Part shown: piece by piece, positions 57,057 to 64,000 of the stretch
How the letters are laid out: each line of letters opens with the position of its first letter
How positions within the stretch are numbered: position 1 is the first letter of the stretch
Origin: CAWJPW01 sp963844845
GTDB lineage: Bacteria > Acidobacteriota > Thermoanaerobaculia > Thermoanaerobaculales > Sulfomarinibacteraceae
Reading direction: 5' to 3'
NCBI GenBank assembly: GCA_963844845.1
Contig: CAWJPW010000011.1
Span: forward strand, 806,001 to 870,000
DNA length: 64,000 nt
The notes under the pieces: model-generated
The model's input: only the letters and a program-made list of their open reading frames with translations
Told to the model about the DNA's origin: nothing
Databases searched by the model: none
Position numbers and translations under genes: made by a program

Positions 57057-58741
57057 TGACCCCGGGCCGGAGTAACATACATCAAACCATGGGCGGGGTT
57101 ACGGCCCCGCCCATTTCCGCGCCGTCGGACCGCTCGCTGCGCTGGCTCCTCGGCCTGCGCCTGGTGGTGATCTCGACACTTTTCCTCGGCGCCCTCATCA
57201 TTCAGGTGAGCACCCGACTGATCCTGCCGCTGGCGTGGATCTACGGCCTCTTCCTCTCCACCTACGGCCTCTCCCTTTTCTACCTCGTCCTCTACCTCCG
57301 CCGCGTCTCGTTGCGGATCCAAGCGGTCATCCAACTCCTGGGGGACATCGCCCTCGTTACCGGCTTCGTGTACGTCACGGGCGGGTTCTACTCCCCGTTC
57401 TCCTTCCTCTATCTGATCGTCATCGTTGCCGCCGCGGTCGTCATGCGGGGCGGCGGGCTCATCTTCGCCGGGCTCTCGGCGGTGACCTATGGTCTGCTCG
57501 TCGACCTCATCATCTTCGGCGTCATCCGGATGCCCCCCAATCTCGTGGGCGAGCGGATCGTGCTGCCGCCGTCACGCGTGCTGTACCAGCTCCTCATCCA
57601 CGTCGTCGGCTTCACGCTCGTGGCCATCCTCGTCTCCCACCTCACCGAATCGCTACGCACTGCGCACCACCGCTTCGAGGCGGAGAGAGAGCGCGCCGAC
57701 CGCCTTGCCGCCCTCACCGATCACGTGGTGCGTTCGGTGAACGCCGGGATTCTGGCCATCGACGAGGGGCTGCATGTCCTCCACCTCAACCCGGCCGGAG
57801 CACGCATCCTCGGTGGGCTCGAGCCCGAAGCGGCTCTGGGGCGCAGTCTGGCCGAGGTCATGCCTGTCCTCGACCACGATTGGACGCCGATTCTCGAGGT
57901 TGCGAGGAACCGCCCAATCACGCGCCTGGAGTGCCAGCTCTCCTCGCTGCGCACCCCTCTCGGTCTCACCGTTGGCCCCCTCACCGATGAGGGCGGCGAG
58001 CGCGTCGGCTTCATCATCAACTTCCAGGATCTCTCTGAGGTGGAACGAGAGGCCGAGCGGCGCCGCCTGCAGGAGCGCATGGCGGCGGTGGGGGGGCTGG
58101 CCGCGCGCATGGCGCACGAGATCAGGAACCCCCTCGCCTCCATCTCCGGCTCGGCGCAGATGCTCACCTCACTGGGTCAGCTCGACGCGACCTCGGCTCG
58201 GCTGCTGCGCATCGTGGTCGACGAGTCGCAGCGCCTGTCGAGCATCCTCGACGGCTTCCTCGACTACTCGCGCAGCCGCCGGCCCGCGATGCGGCCCTGC
58301 GACGTCGTGGCCCTGCTCCGCGACTGCGTCGAGCTGCTCGCACGCTCCACCGAGATGACCCAGGCATACAAGGTCGAGCTGGCAGTCCCTGACGAGCTGG
58401 TGGTCCAGGGCGACGACGCTCTCCTGCGCCAGGTGTTCTGGAACCTCTCGCGCAACTCCATCCAGGCGATGCCGGAAGGCGGGACCCTGCGGATCTCAGC
58501 CGCGAAGCGCAGCGGGTCGGCGGTGCTTTCCTGGCGCGACACCGGGACAGGCATGGCGGAGGAGGTCCGACGCTCGGCCTTCGAGCCCTTCGTCACCACC
58601 CGCTCCGAGGGCACCGGCCTCGGGCTCGCGGTGGTGTACTCGGTCGTTGACGAGCACGGCGGTTCGGTGGACATTGCCAGCGACACCGAGCACGGCACCA
58701 CGGTGACCATCGAGCTACCCTGCAGTGAGGGGCCCGCATGA
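57056..58741 (+). CDS. pilS: PilS-like membrane sensor histidine kinase
   Basis: 561 aa, translationally coupled start (TGATG). Six membrane helices in residues 30-200, including LLGLRLVVISTLFLGALII and FLYLIVIVAAAVVMRGGGLI. A PAS domain (215-330) precedes HisKA with the phospho-accepting His in RMAHEIRNPLASISGSAQML. HATPase motifs: N-box FWNLSRNSIQAMPEGG, G1 DTGTGM, G2 TGLGLAVV. Phosphorylates PilR. In Pseudomonas PilS senses pilin in the membrane; the six-helix module here is similar. Confidence 0.95.
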   Translation: MTPGRSNIHQTMGGVTAPPISAPSDRSLRWLLGLRLVVISTLFLGALIIQVSTRLILPLAWIYGLFLSTYGLSLFYLVLYLRRVSLRIQAVIQLLGDIALVTGFVYVTGGFYSPFSFLYLIVIVAAAVVMRGGGLIFAGLSAVTYGLLVDLIIFGVIRMPPNLVGERIVLPPSRVLYQLLIHVVGFTLVAILVSHLTESLRTAHHRFEAERERADRLAALTDHVVRSVNAGILAIDEGLHVLHLNPAGARILGGLEPEAALGRSLAEVMPVLDHDWTPILEVARNRPITRLECQLSSLRTPLGLTVGPLTDEGGERVGFIINFQDLSEVEREAERRRLQERMAAVGGLAARMAHEIRNPLASISGSAQMLTSLGQLDATSARLLRIVVDESQRLSSILDGFLDYSRSRRPAMRPCDVVALLRDCVELLARSTEMTQAYKVELAVPDELVVQGDDALLRQVFWNLSRNSIQAMPEGGTLRISAAKRSGSAVLSWRDTGTGMAEEVRRSAFEPFVTTRSEGTGLGLAVVYSVVDEHGGSVDIASDTEHGTTVTIELPCSEGPA

Positions 58742-60111
58742 CTGGCAAGCACATCCTCGTAGTGGACGACGAACGCTCGATCCGCGAGTTCCTGAGCATC
58801 CTCCTGGAGCGCGAAGGATACGAAACCACCACCGCCGAGACCATGAGCCAGGGAATCGAGCTGCTCAAGGAGCAGCCGTTCGATCTCGTCATCTGCGACC
58901 TCAAGCTCCCAGACGGCAGCGGATTCACCGTCCTGCACGAGGCGCTCAAGCTGCGTCCGGACACGGAGTTCATCATCATCACCGCGCACACGACTCCCCA
59001 GCTGGCTCTGGAGTCGCTGCGTGCCGGCGCAGCCGAGTACATCTCCAAGCCCTTCGACGTGGAGGATCTCAAGCTCATCGTGCGGAAGCTGCTCGGCGGC
59101 GAGAGAACCGGGGAGCCGGCGGCGGGGATGGTGGACTTCGTGGGCAGCGGGGCGGCGATGCAGCGAATCCTCGACCTCGTGCCTCGGGTCGCCGCCACCC
59201 CCTCGACGGTCCTCATCACCGGCGAGAGCGGAACCGGCAAGGAGCTCCTCGCCCGCGCCATCCACGCCCACTCGCCGCGCGCCACAGCACCGTTTCTCAC
59301 CGTAAACTGCGGCGCGGTGCCCGAGGGATTGCTGGAGTCGGAACTCTTCGGCCACGTGCGCGGCGCCTTCACCGGCGCTGTGCGGGACCACGTCGGGCTC
59401 TTCCCCCAGGCCACCGGCGGCACCCTCTTCCTCGACGAGATCGGCGAGCTCACCCCGACCATGCAGGTCAAGCTGCTGCGAGTGCTGCAGGAGCACTGCG
59501 TCCGCCCGGTGGGCGGGCAGCGCGAGCAGGATGTCGACGTGCGGATCCTCGCCGCCACCAATCGGGAGCTCCAGGTCGACGCCGAGAGCGGCCGTTTCCG
59601 CGAAGACCTCTACTACCGCATCAACGTCATCCACCTCCACCTTCCGCCTCTGCGCCACCGCCGAGGCGACATCCCCGATCTCGCCAGGCACTTTGCGGTC
59701 AAGACCTGTGCGCGCTTCAACGTTACACCGAAGCGCCTCACCCCAGACGCCATCCGCGTTCTTCAGGCCTATCCCTGGCCCGGCAACGTCCGCGAGCTCG
59801 AGAACGTGATCGAGCGTTCGGTAGCCTTGGAGACCTCGGAGGTGATCTCCTCTGGAAGCCTGCCTCCCCACCTCAGCGGGAGCACCGCCGACGATGCCAC
59901 CGAGGACGTCGCACTTCCCGAGGAGGGGCTCGACCTCGAGGAGTACCTCGATGGGGTCAGGCGCTCGCTCATCCGCCAGGCCTTGGCGCGCACTGGTGGT
60001 CAGCAGAAGCGAGCTGCCGAGCTCTTGCGCCTCTCATACCGCGCGCTGCGGTACCATGCCGCCAAGCTGGGGCTCACCCCGGACGTCCAGGAGGATGAAC
60101 AATCCACATGA
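58738..60111 (+). CDS. pilR: PilR-like NtrC-family response regulator
   Basis: 457 aa. Receiver (1-120) with Asp pocket VDDERS and phospho-Asp54 in ICDLKLPDG. The AAA+ domain has Walker A GESGTGKELLARAIH, GAFTGA near residue 209 (sigma-54 contact), Walker B TLFLDEIGEL and the Arg finger region GRFREDLYYRINVIHL. The C-terminal Fis-type helix-turn-helix is GQQKRAAELLRLSYRALRYH. Activates sigma-54 promoters such as pilA; no pilA is in this window. Four-base overlap with pilS and with the following lipoprotein gene. Confidence 0.96.
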   Translation: MTGKHILVVDDERSIREFLSILLEREGYETTTAETMSQGIELLKEQPFDLVICDLKLPDGSGFTVLHEALKLRPDTEFIIITAHTTPQLALESLRAGAAEYISKPFDVEDLKLIVRKLLGGERTGEPAAGMVDFVGSGAAMQRILDLVPRVAATPSTVLITGESGTGKELLARAIHAHSPRATAPFLTVNCGAVPEGLLESELFGHVRGAFTGAVRDHVGLFPQATGGTLFLDEIGELTPTMQVKLLRVLQEHCVRPVGGQREQDVDVRILAATNRELQVDAESGRFREDLYYRINVIHLHLPPLRHRRGDIPDLARHFAVKTCARFNVTPKRLTPDAIRVLQAYPWPGNVRELENVIERSVALETSEVISSGSLPPHLSGSTADDATEDVALPEEGLDLEEYLDGVRRSLIRQALARTGGQQKRAAELLRLSYRALRYHAAKLGLTPDVQEDEQST

Positions 60112-60671
60112 TCGCGCGCCGCCGTCCTGCCACAGTTCTTCTCGTCCTGCTCGCTGGGCTCCTGCCCGCCTGCACGAGCCCGCCGACGGGTTCAGCCACA
60201 ACCCCGACCGACAGCAGCGTGGAGCCGTCGCCAACCGCGGCGCGCCCGGCCCCCTCCGCGACAGTCCCGCCCGCCCCGGCCAAGCCGGCGGTAGTCCTGC
60301 CTGACGGCACACAGGTGACTCTGGAGCTGGCCGTGACGCCCGAGGAGCACGAACAGGGCCTCATGTTCCGTCCCGACGTGCCCGCGCAGCGGGGCATGCT
60401 CTTCCTCTTCTCCGAACCGAGCTACCCGCGTTTCTGGATGAAGAACACATGGACACCGCTGGACATCGTCTTCCTCGATGATCGGGGCGCTGTGCTCTCG
60501 GTGGTGCACGACGCCCCCCCCTGTCGCGAAGAGCCCTGCCCCGAGTACAGTCCCGGGCACGTGACCAGCGCGGTGTTGGAGATGCGAGCCGGCAGCGCCA
60601 GGCAGCATGGCGTGGAGGTCGCGACCACGCTGCAGTTCGAGCATGTACCTGGGTACCCGGCGCCGGGCTAG
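60108..60671 (+). CDS. DUF192 lipoprotein
   Basis: 187 aa. Lipoprotein signal: TVLLVLLAGLLPAC, lipobox LPAC with Cys at about 22. A Thr/Pro/Ser/Ala linker (25-60) precedes a DUF192 domain: TLELAVTPEEHEQGLMFRPD, GMLFLFSEPSYPRFWMKNTW with the conserved WMKNT, PLDIVFLDDRGAVLSVVHDA, SAVLEMRAGSARQHG. Four Cys in PPCREEPCPEYS may form a disulfide. DUF192 proteins have no settled role. ATGA overlap with pilR implies co-transcription with the pilus genes. Confidence 0.9.
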   Translation: MIARRRPATVLLVLLAGLLPACTSPPTGSATTPTDSSVEPSPTAARPAPSATVPPAPAKPAVVLPDGTQVTLELAVTPEEHEQGLMFRPDVPAQRGMLFLFSEPSYPRFWMKNTWTPLDIVFLDDRGAVLSVVHDAPPCREEPCPEYSPGHVTSAVLEMRAGSARQHGVEVATTLQFEHVPGYPAPG

Positions 60672-60699
60672 CCCGTAGCGCGCGGTCGGAGGGTGGAAA

Positions 60700-60990
60700 C
60701 TAGGAGGGCTTCGTAGTGCCGTCGCCGGCCTTGGAGTTCGATGCCTCAGACGAGCTCTCCTCCACACTGGAAGCCTTCTCGGTGGACTCGTTGCTGGAGC
60801 TGCGTCCGTTTCCCTTGGCATAGTCGGTCACGTACCAGCCAGAGCCCTTGAACTGAAGAGCTGGAACTCCCATGAGGCGGTGCACCGCTCCGCCGCAGCT
60901 CGGACAGGAAGTCACCGGCTCGGCGTCCACCCGCTGGATACGCTCGAAGCGCTCGCCGCACACCTGACACTCGTACTCGTACAACGGCAT
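60700..60990 (-). CDS. FmdB-family zinc-ribbon protein
   Basis: 96 aa. The start MPLYEYECQVCGERFERIQR is the FmdB/CxxC_CxxC_SSSS signature, with the second pair CPSCGG and then a Ser/Glu-rich tail (STEKASSVEESSSEASNS). GVPALQFKGSGWYVTDYA is also typical of the family. Function unknown; the name comes from a formamidase regulator. In-frame start ten codons upstream lacks the signature. Downstream of the DUF4388 gene by 40 bases. Confidence 0.92.
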   Translation of the reverse strand: MPLYEYECQVCGERFERIQRVDAEPVTSCPSCGGAVHRLMGVPALQFKGSGWYVTDYAKGNGRSSSNESTEKASSVEESSSEASNSKAGDGTTKPS

Positions 60991-61030
60991 TGGCGCACCC
61001 TCCCTCAGGGTGAACACACGACGACGAGGT

Positions 61031-61798
61031 TTACGTCCCGTCCGTCCGCACCTTCATGCGGATACCGCTCGCCGACGTGCGCTCACGCTCGATGAGCCCG
61101 AGCACCGTCAGGGCGTACACCATCCGGGCGTTGGCGCCCGGGGAAAAGGGACCTTGCTCGCACAGCTTGAGAAACGTCCGCCGGCCGTCCACCAGCTCGA
61201 GGATCTGCTGCTCGCCGGACTCGAGACGGAGGTCAGCCAGGTGCTCGGGACGGTCGACAGGCCGGAACACTGTCTGACGCCCGCCGAGGCGCCCGGTCAC
61301 CATGCGGCCGTCATTGATGTGACGGCAACCGGAGAGGATGGCCCGCGGGGTCGGAATCTTGATCTTGTAGACCTCGTCGTCGCGGAATCGCCCGACGCGG
61401 AAGCTGACATCTCCAGTGTTCCAGTCGAAGAGGTCCCAGAGCATCCCCTGGACCTGCTCGCGAACCGTGGGGCCGAGCTCCTCAGGTTGCAGGAGCCCCA
61501 TCTCGACGAGGATCACACCGTGGCGCTTGCCAGGCTGTCGCAGGAGCTCGTCGGAGGAGGCGCGGTACTGGGTCTTGGTGAGCTTCCCGCGCCGGACCAG
61601 GTGCTCGCCCAACGACTCGCTACGATCCGACGACGTGGCGAAGATGATGTCGCCTTCGATGACATAGATGCGTTTGGTGGTGTCGTTCCGCTCGAGCTGC
61701 ATGACCCCGGGGACCTTATGCCGATGGATGGTTGCCAGCATCTCGGGAAGCGGGGTGTCGGCAAGACTTCCCCGGAAGGTGAACTCGTCAGCGGTCAT
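61031..61798 (-). CDS. DUF4388 (PATAN-like) domain protein
   Basis: 255 aa from the ATG after AAAGG; longer in-frame starts fall inside the tRNA-Sec gene. The DUF4388 domain (residues 3-130) starts FTFRGSLADTPLPEMLATIH with RHKVPGVMQLERNDTTKRIY and VIEGDIIFATSSDRSESLGE, then LVEMGLLQPEELGPTVREQV and WNTGDVSFRVGRFRDDEV. The rest looks like a winged-helix region ending ALTVLGLIERERTSASGIRM. Common in acidobacterial, myxobacterial and Deinococcus genomes, where such proteins link to gliding or pilus signalling. Regulator role is inferred. Confidence 0.85.
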   Translation of the reverse strand: MTADEFTFRGSLADTPLPEMLATIHRHKVPGVMQLERNDTTKRIYVIEGDIIFATSSDRSESLGEHLVRRGKLTKTQYRASSDELLRQPGKRHGVILVEMGLLQPEELGPTVREQVQGMLWDLFDWNTGDVSFRVGRFRDDEVYKIKIPTPRAILSGCRHINDGRMVTGRLGGRQTVFRPVDRPEHLADLRLESGEQQILELVDGRRTFLKLCEQGPFSPGANARMVYALTVLGLIERERTSASGIRMKVRTDGT

Positions 61799-61817
61799 GC
61801 CCGTACCTTTCGCGTGG

Positions 61818-61916
61818 TGGCGGAAGCGCAAGGGAATCGAACCCTCCGACCGACCCGCCGAGGGCCGGCCCAACGGATTTGAAGTCCGCGGAGGCCACCA
61901 GGCCCCGTGCGCTTCC
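61818..61916 (-). tRNA. selC: tRNA-Sec (selenocysteine, TCA anticodon)
   Basis: 99 nt with encoded CCA. All marks of tRNA-Sec are present: 8-bp acceptor GGAAGCGC/GCGCTTCC with a 5-bp T stem (GAGGG/CCCTT); 6-bp D stem GGGGCC/GGCCTC with a 4-nt loop TGGT; anticodon loop CTTCAAA giving TCA; 8-bp variable-arm stem GCCGGCCC/GGGTCGGT. G discriminator. The DUF4388 gene starts 19 bases downstream. Confidence 0.96.
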
Positions 61917-61925
61917 CCGGCGGCC

Positions 61926-61931
61926 ATTCTA
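61926..61931 (-). promoter_or_regulatory. -10 box of tRNA-Sec
   Basis: Minus strand TAGAAT, nine bases before the tRNA 5' end. It lies next to the -35 of the divergent tRNA-Ala promoter, so the two promoters overlap. No good -35 seen. Confidence 0.4.
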
Positions 61932-61937
61932 CCACCG

Positions 61938-61966
61938 TTGACAGAGCCCGCCCGGTCTGCTAGAAA
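61938..61966 (+). promoter_or_regulatory. Promoter of tRNA-Ala
   Basis: TTGACA (perfect), 17-base spacer, TAGAAA. The expected start is about seven bases before the tRNA. Confidence 0.7.
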
Positions 61967-61979
61967 TGCCTCCCCGCGT

Positions 61980-62055
<76 letters not shown>

Positions 62056-62071
62056 CCACTCAGGTCACACC

Positions 62072-62094
62072 GCCGTCCTTCGGGCGGCTTTTTT
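62072..62094 (+). terminator. Intrinsic terminator after tRNA-Ala
   Basis: Stem GCCGTCC/GGGCGGC (one T:G pair), TTC loop, then TTTTTT. Clear rho-independent terminator 17 bases after the tRNA. Confidence 0.9.
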
Positions 62095-62239
62095 GTGCCT
62101 GTCTATGGTGGATCCGCTCGGAATCGGTCTCCGGCTCGCCTGCGGCGTTGGTGGGGCGCGACCGCGCCCCGGTGCCTGCTCCCTCCGTCGCGAATACCTC
62201 CGTGCGGCCGCGCGTTCACCGGCACGAGGGAGAGAACCC

Positions 62240-62935
62240 ATGCGGCTCACAACTGACGGCGTCTACATTCTGACCGGCGGCGGCGGCGCCATCGCTGGCG
62301 CTGTGGCCGAGGTGCTAGGGGCCGCGGGCGCGCACCTGGTGCTCGCCGATCGGGAGGGCGCAAACCTGCAGGAGCGCGCCAGCCAGCTTGAAGCCCTCCC
62401 CCTCGTCGCGAACCTCCGCGACTTCCAAGACGCTGCGCGGATGGTGTCGGAGAGCGTCGAGCACTACGGTCGTGTCGATGGGCTCATCCACACCGTGGGG
62501 GGCTTCGCGATGGCGCCGGCTGCCGACACGAACCCCGAGCTCTTCCAGCGGATGATGGATCTCAACGCGCTGACACTCTTCAACGCAACCCGGGCCGTCC
62601 TTCCGCGCCTCCTCGAGCAACACGAGGGCTTCATCGCGGGCTTCGCCGCAGGACCGGTGTGGACCCGCAGCGGCGCGGGAATGACAGCGTATGCCGCGGC
62701 CAAGGGAGCGGTGGCTTCGTACCTTCGGGCGCTTGACGAGGAGCTCGGCGGAACCGGGGTCAAAGTGGCCGTGGTCTACCCGATGGCCGCCGTCGACACC
62801 CCCCGGAACCGGCGCGACATGCCCGAAGCCGACCCGGCCGGTTGGGTGGACCCGCGGGCAATTGGCGAAGCCCTCCTCTTCGCCGCCCTGCGCGGGCCGC
62901 GCGGGCACATCCTGGAGCTCCCCATCTCACCGTAG
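62240..62935 (+). CDS. Short-chain dehydrogenase/reductase
   Basis: 231 aa. ATG after GAGGGAGAG. Rossmann N-terminus VYILTGGGGAIAGAVAEVLG, a variant of TGxxxGIG. Next HTVGGFAMAP (the NAG-type region), and the catalytic YAAAK in MTAYAAAKGAVASYL; the usual Ser before Tyr may be Thr or Ser in WTRSGAGMT. Short for the family and ends HILELPISP. NAD(P)-dependent oxidoreductase; substrate unknown. It stands alone between a terminator and rho. Confidence 0.88.
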   Translation: MRLTTDGVYILTGGGGAIAGAVAEVLGAAGAHLVLADREGANLQERASQLEALPLVANLRDFQDAARMVSESVEHYGRVDGLIHTVGGFAMAPAADTNPELFQRMMDLNALTLFNATRAVLPRLLEQHEGFIAGFAAGPVWTRSGAGMTAYAAAKGAVASYLRALDEELGGTGVKVAVVYPMAAVDTPRNRRDMPEADPAGWVDPRAIGEALLFAALRGPRGHILELPISP

Positions 62936-63327
62936 GAGGAGATGCAAAGCAGGTCCGGAACGAGGCGGGTGCTCCGTCGAGCGGACCTCCAAGGGCCCTC
63001 CAAGAGGCATTCTGCCCGTTCCGGCGTCCTCGGGACGGAAAACCAGGTATATACTAGCAAGGCGCGGGGCGCCCCACCGCCTCGTCAACCCGCTTGCGTC
63101 GAGGCTCGAGAAGACGTAGGGTTGGCGAGTGCCGAGGTCGCGGTGGGCCAAGGCCGGGAGCGGTCAGCGGTCATGGTCGCGCCCCCGCGCGAAGGTCCGG
63201 CGTCCCCCCGTGGTGTTGGCCGGAATCCCGAGGCACCAGGGGTCGAGGTGCGGTGCATCGCACGCTCCGCCCAACTGTAACGAAACAAAGTGTGATCTGG
63301 ATGACTCCCTGCGTAAGGGGAAAGAGT
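62936..63327 (+). promoter_or_regulatory. Long spacer and probable leader upstream of rho
   Basis: About 390 bp without a credible gene. TATACT at 63050-63055 is a fair -10 (no -35 of note). A start near 63062 would give rho a leader of some 265 nt. GC-rich stretches follow, ending in AAGGGG seven bases before the rho ATG. Rho often represses its own gene through its leader; that is an inference here. A CCGTTCC/GGGACGG stem (63017-63039) precedes the -10. Confidence 0.35.
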
Positions 63328-64000
63328 ATGAGTGAAGAGCAGAAGGCCCAGACCAAGAGTCGATCCGGCAGGTCCGGCCGGCGCCGCCGCAGGCGCCCGC
63401 GCCGTAGGGGTGACGCCTCCAACGCCCCAGTCGTGCCCGTGCAGGGGTACCTGTGGCTGCCCGACAAAGGCGAGGGCGTGCTCGTTTCAGAGGGCAACAA
63501 CTACGTCCCGCAGCGTTCCGATCCACGTGTCCCCAACGAGCTGATCCAGCCAATCCATCTGGAGAGCGGCGTGCTCGTGGAGGCAATGGCCCGGTCGGAG
63601 GGCCAGCACCGCGTGACCGAGCTCACCTCCGTGGAAGGCATGGCTCCGGACCAGTACCGCTCGAGCGCGCTGCCCTTCACCGAGCTCATCAGCATCGACC
63701 CACTCGACCGCTTCCACCTGGAGACCGAGCCGCAGATCGTCGAGCCGCGGGTCACCGAGCTCATCGCTCCTCTGGGTCGCGGTCAACGGTGCCTCATCGT
63801 CTCACCGCCCAAGGCTGGGAAAACCACGCTGCTGCAGCAGATGGCGCACGCCATTGCAGTCAACCACTCCGAGGTGACGATCTTCGTGCTGCTGGTGGAC
63901 GAGCGCCCCGAGGAGGTCACGGACTGGCGACGGAGCATCGTCCGCGGCCAGGTCTTCGCCTCGTCCTCGGACATGTCCATGGACTCGCACATCGCCCTCT
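63328..64000 (+). CDS. rho: Transcription termination factor Rho (partial, C-terminus off the right edge)
   Basis: 224 codons seen. The start is ATG after AAGGGGAAAGAGT. It lacks the usual N-terminal Rho-N helical domain: after MSEEQKAQTKSRSGRSGRR comes an Arg cluster, then directly the RNA-binding OB fold (GYLWLPDKGEGVLVSEGNNY). The ATPase domain has IAPLGRGQRCLIVSPPKAGK (Walker A) and LLVDERPEEVTDWRRS (Walker B region). The following stretch, IVRGQVFASSSDMSMDSHI, differs from the common VKGEVVASTFDEP; it resembles the variant Rho of some non-proteobacterial phyla. Catalytic residues seen are intact. Confidence 0.93.
   Translation, partial: MSEEQKAQTKSRSGRSGRRRRRRPRRRGDASNAPVVPVQGYLWLPDKGEGVLVSEGNNYVPQRSDPRVPNELIQPIHLESGVLVEAMARSEGQHRVTELTSVEGMAPDQYRSSALPFTELISIDPLDRFHLETEPQIVEPRVTELIAPLGRGQRCLIVSPPKAGKTTLLQQMAHAIAVNHSEVTIFVLLVDERPEEVTDWRRSIVRGQVFASSSDMSMDSHIAL

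Noticed and set aside
61799..61927. An N-terminal extension of the DUF4388 protein
   Set aside because: It would translate the tRNA-Sec gene. The ATG after AAAGG gives the standard domain start.
62942..63280. Small plus-strand frame between the SDR gene and rho
   Set aside because: No ribosome site or recognisable fold, and composition is that of non-coding GC-rich DNA.

Overview
This window reads as chromosome from a GC-rich, Gram-negative bacterium with type IV pili. LPS-heptose genes (split HldE/RfaE and a family 9 glycosyltransferase), PilB/T/C/S/R plus PilV/W/X/PilY1, YihY and a DUF192 lipoprotein imply an outer membrane. DUF4388, PilSR and a non-canonical Rho fit an Acidobacteriota-like or 'deltaproteobacterial-grade' lineage. 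That placement is inference only, because there is no 16S rRNA here.

Layout. (1) 1-4.5 kb, minus: minor pilin operon pilV-pilW-pilX-pilY1; PilY1 runs off the left edge. (2) 4.6-6.4 kb, minus: four small genes of uncertain role (YbjN-like, zinc-ribbon/DUF2007, small membrane protein, DUF883-like). (3) 6.46-9.06 kb, plus: beta-CASP RNase and YihY, followed by a 185-bp imperfect inverted-repeat element resembling a MITE. (4) 9.3-28.5 kb, minus: one continuous str-S10-spc-alpha ribosomal superoperon, rpsL to rplQ, with map, adk, secY, infA and rpoA. (5) 28.6-42.1 kb, minus: tRNA-Thr/Tyr/Gly/Thr - tuf - rpmG - tRNA-Trp - secE - nusG - rplKAJL - rpoBC. (6) 42.3-48.5 kb, minus: rplM-rpsI-rpsB-tsf-pyrH-frr-ispD-ispF-rlmB. 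(7) 48.5-52.9 kb: a hypothetical gene divergent from sfsA, then the two ADP-heptose synthesis genes and a heptosyltransferase-like gene. (8) 53-60.7 kb, plus: pilB-pilT-pilC-pilS-pilR-DUF192 lipoprotein. (9) 60.7-64 kb: FmdB and DUF4388 genes downstream of a selenocysteine tRNA, a divergent tRNA-Ala, an SDR enzyme, and the first half of rho.

Most of the window is the core transcription/translation machinery, almost all on the minus strand. RNA polymerase (rpoA, rpoB, rpoC), NusG, Rho, EF-Tu (two essentially identical copies), EF-G, EF-Ts, RRF and IF-1 sit with about 34 ribosomal proteins. The two pilus loci should work together: motor, platform and two-component regulator at 53-60 kb, minor pilins and tip adhesin at 0-4.5 kb.

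The most unusual item is a roughly 65-residue insertion with four Cys pairs (two predicted zinc ribbons) near the N-terminus of RpoB. Other points of interest are the tRNA-Sec gene, the MITE-like element, structured leaders before rpsL and rplM, a 13-fold EPK repeat tail on S2, tuf codon use unlike its neighbours, and several genes that look leaderless. No CRISPR array, rRNA gene, prophage or transposase gene was seen.
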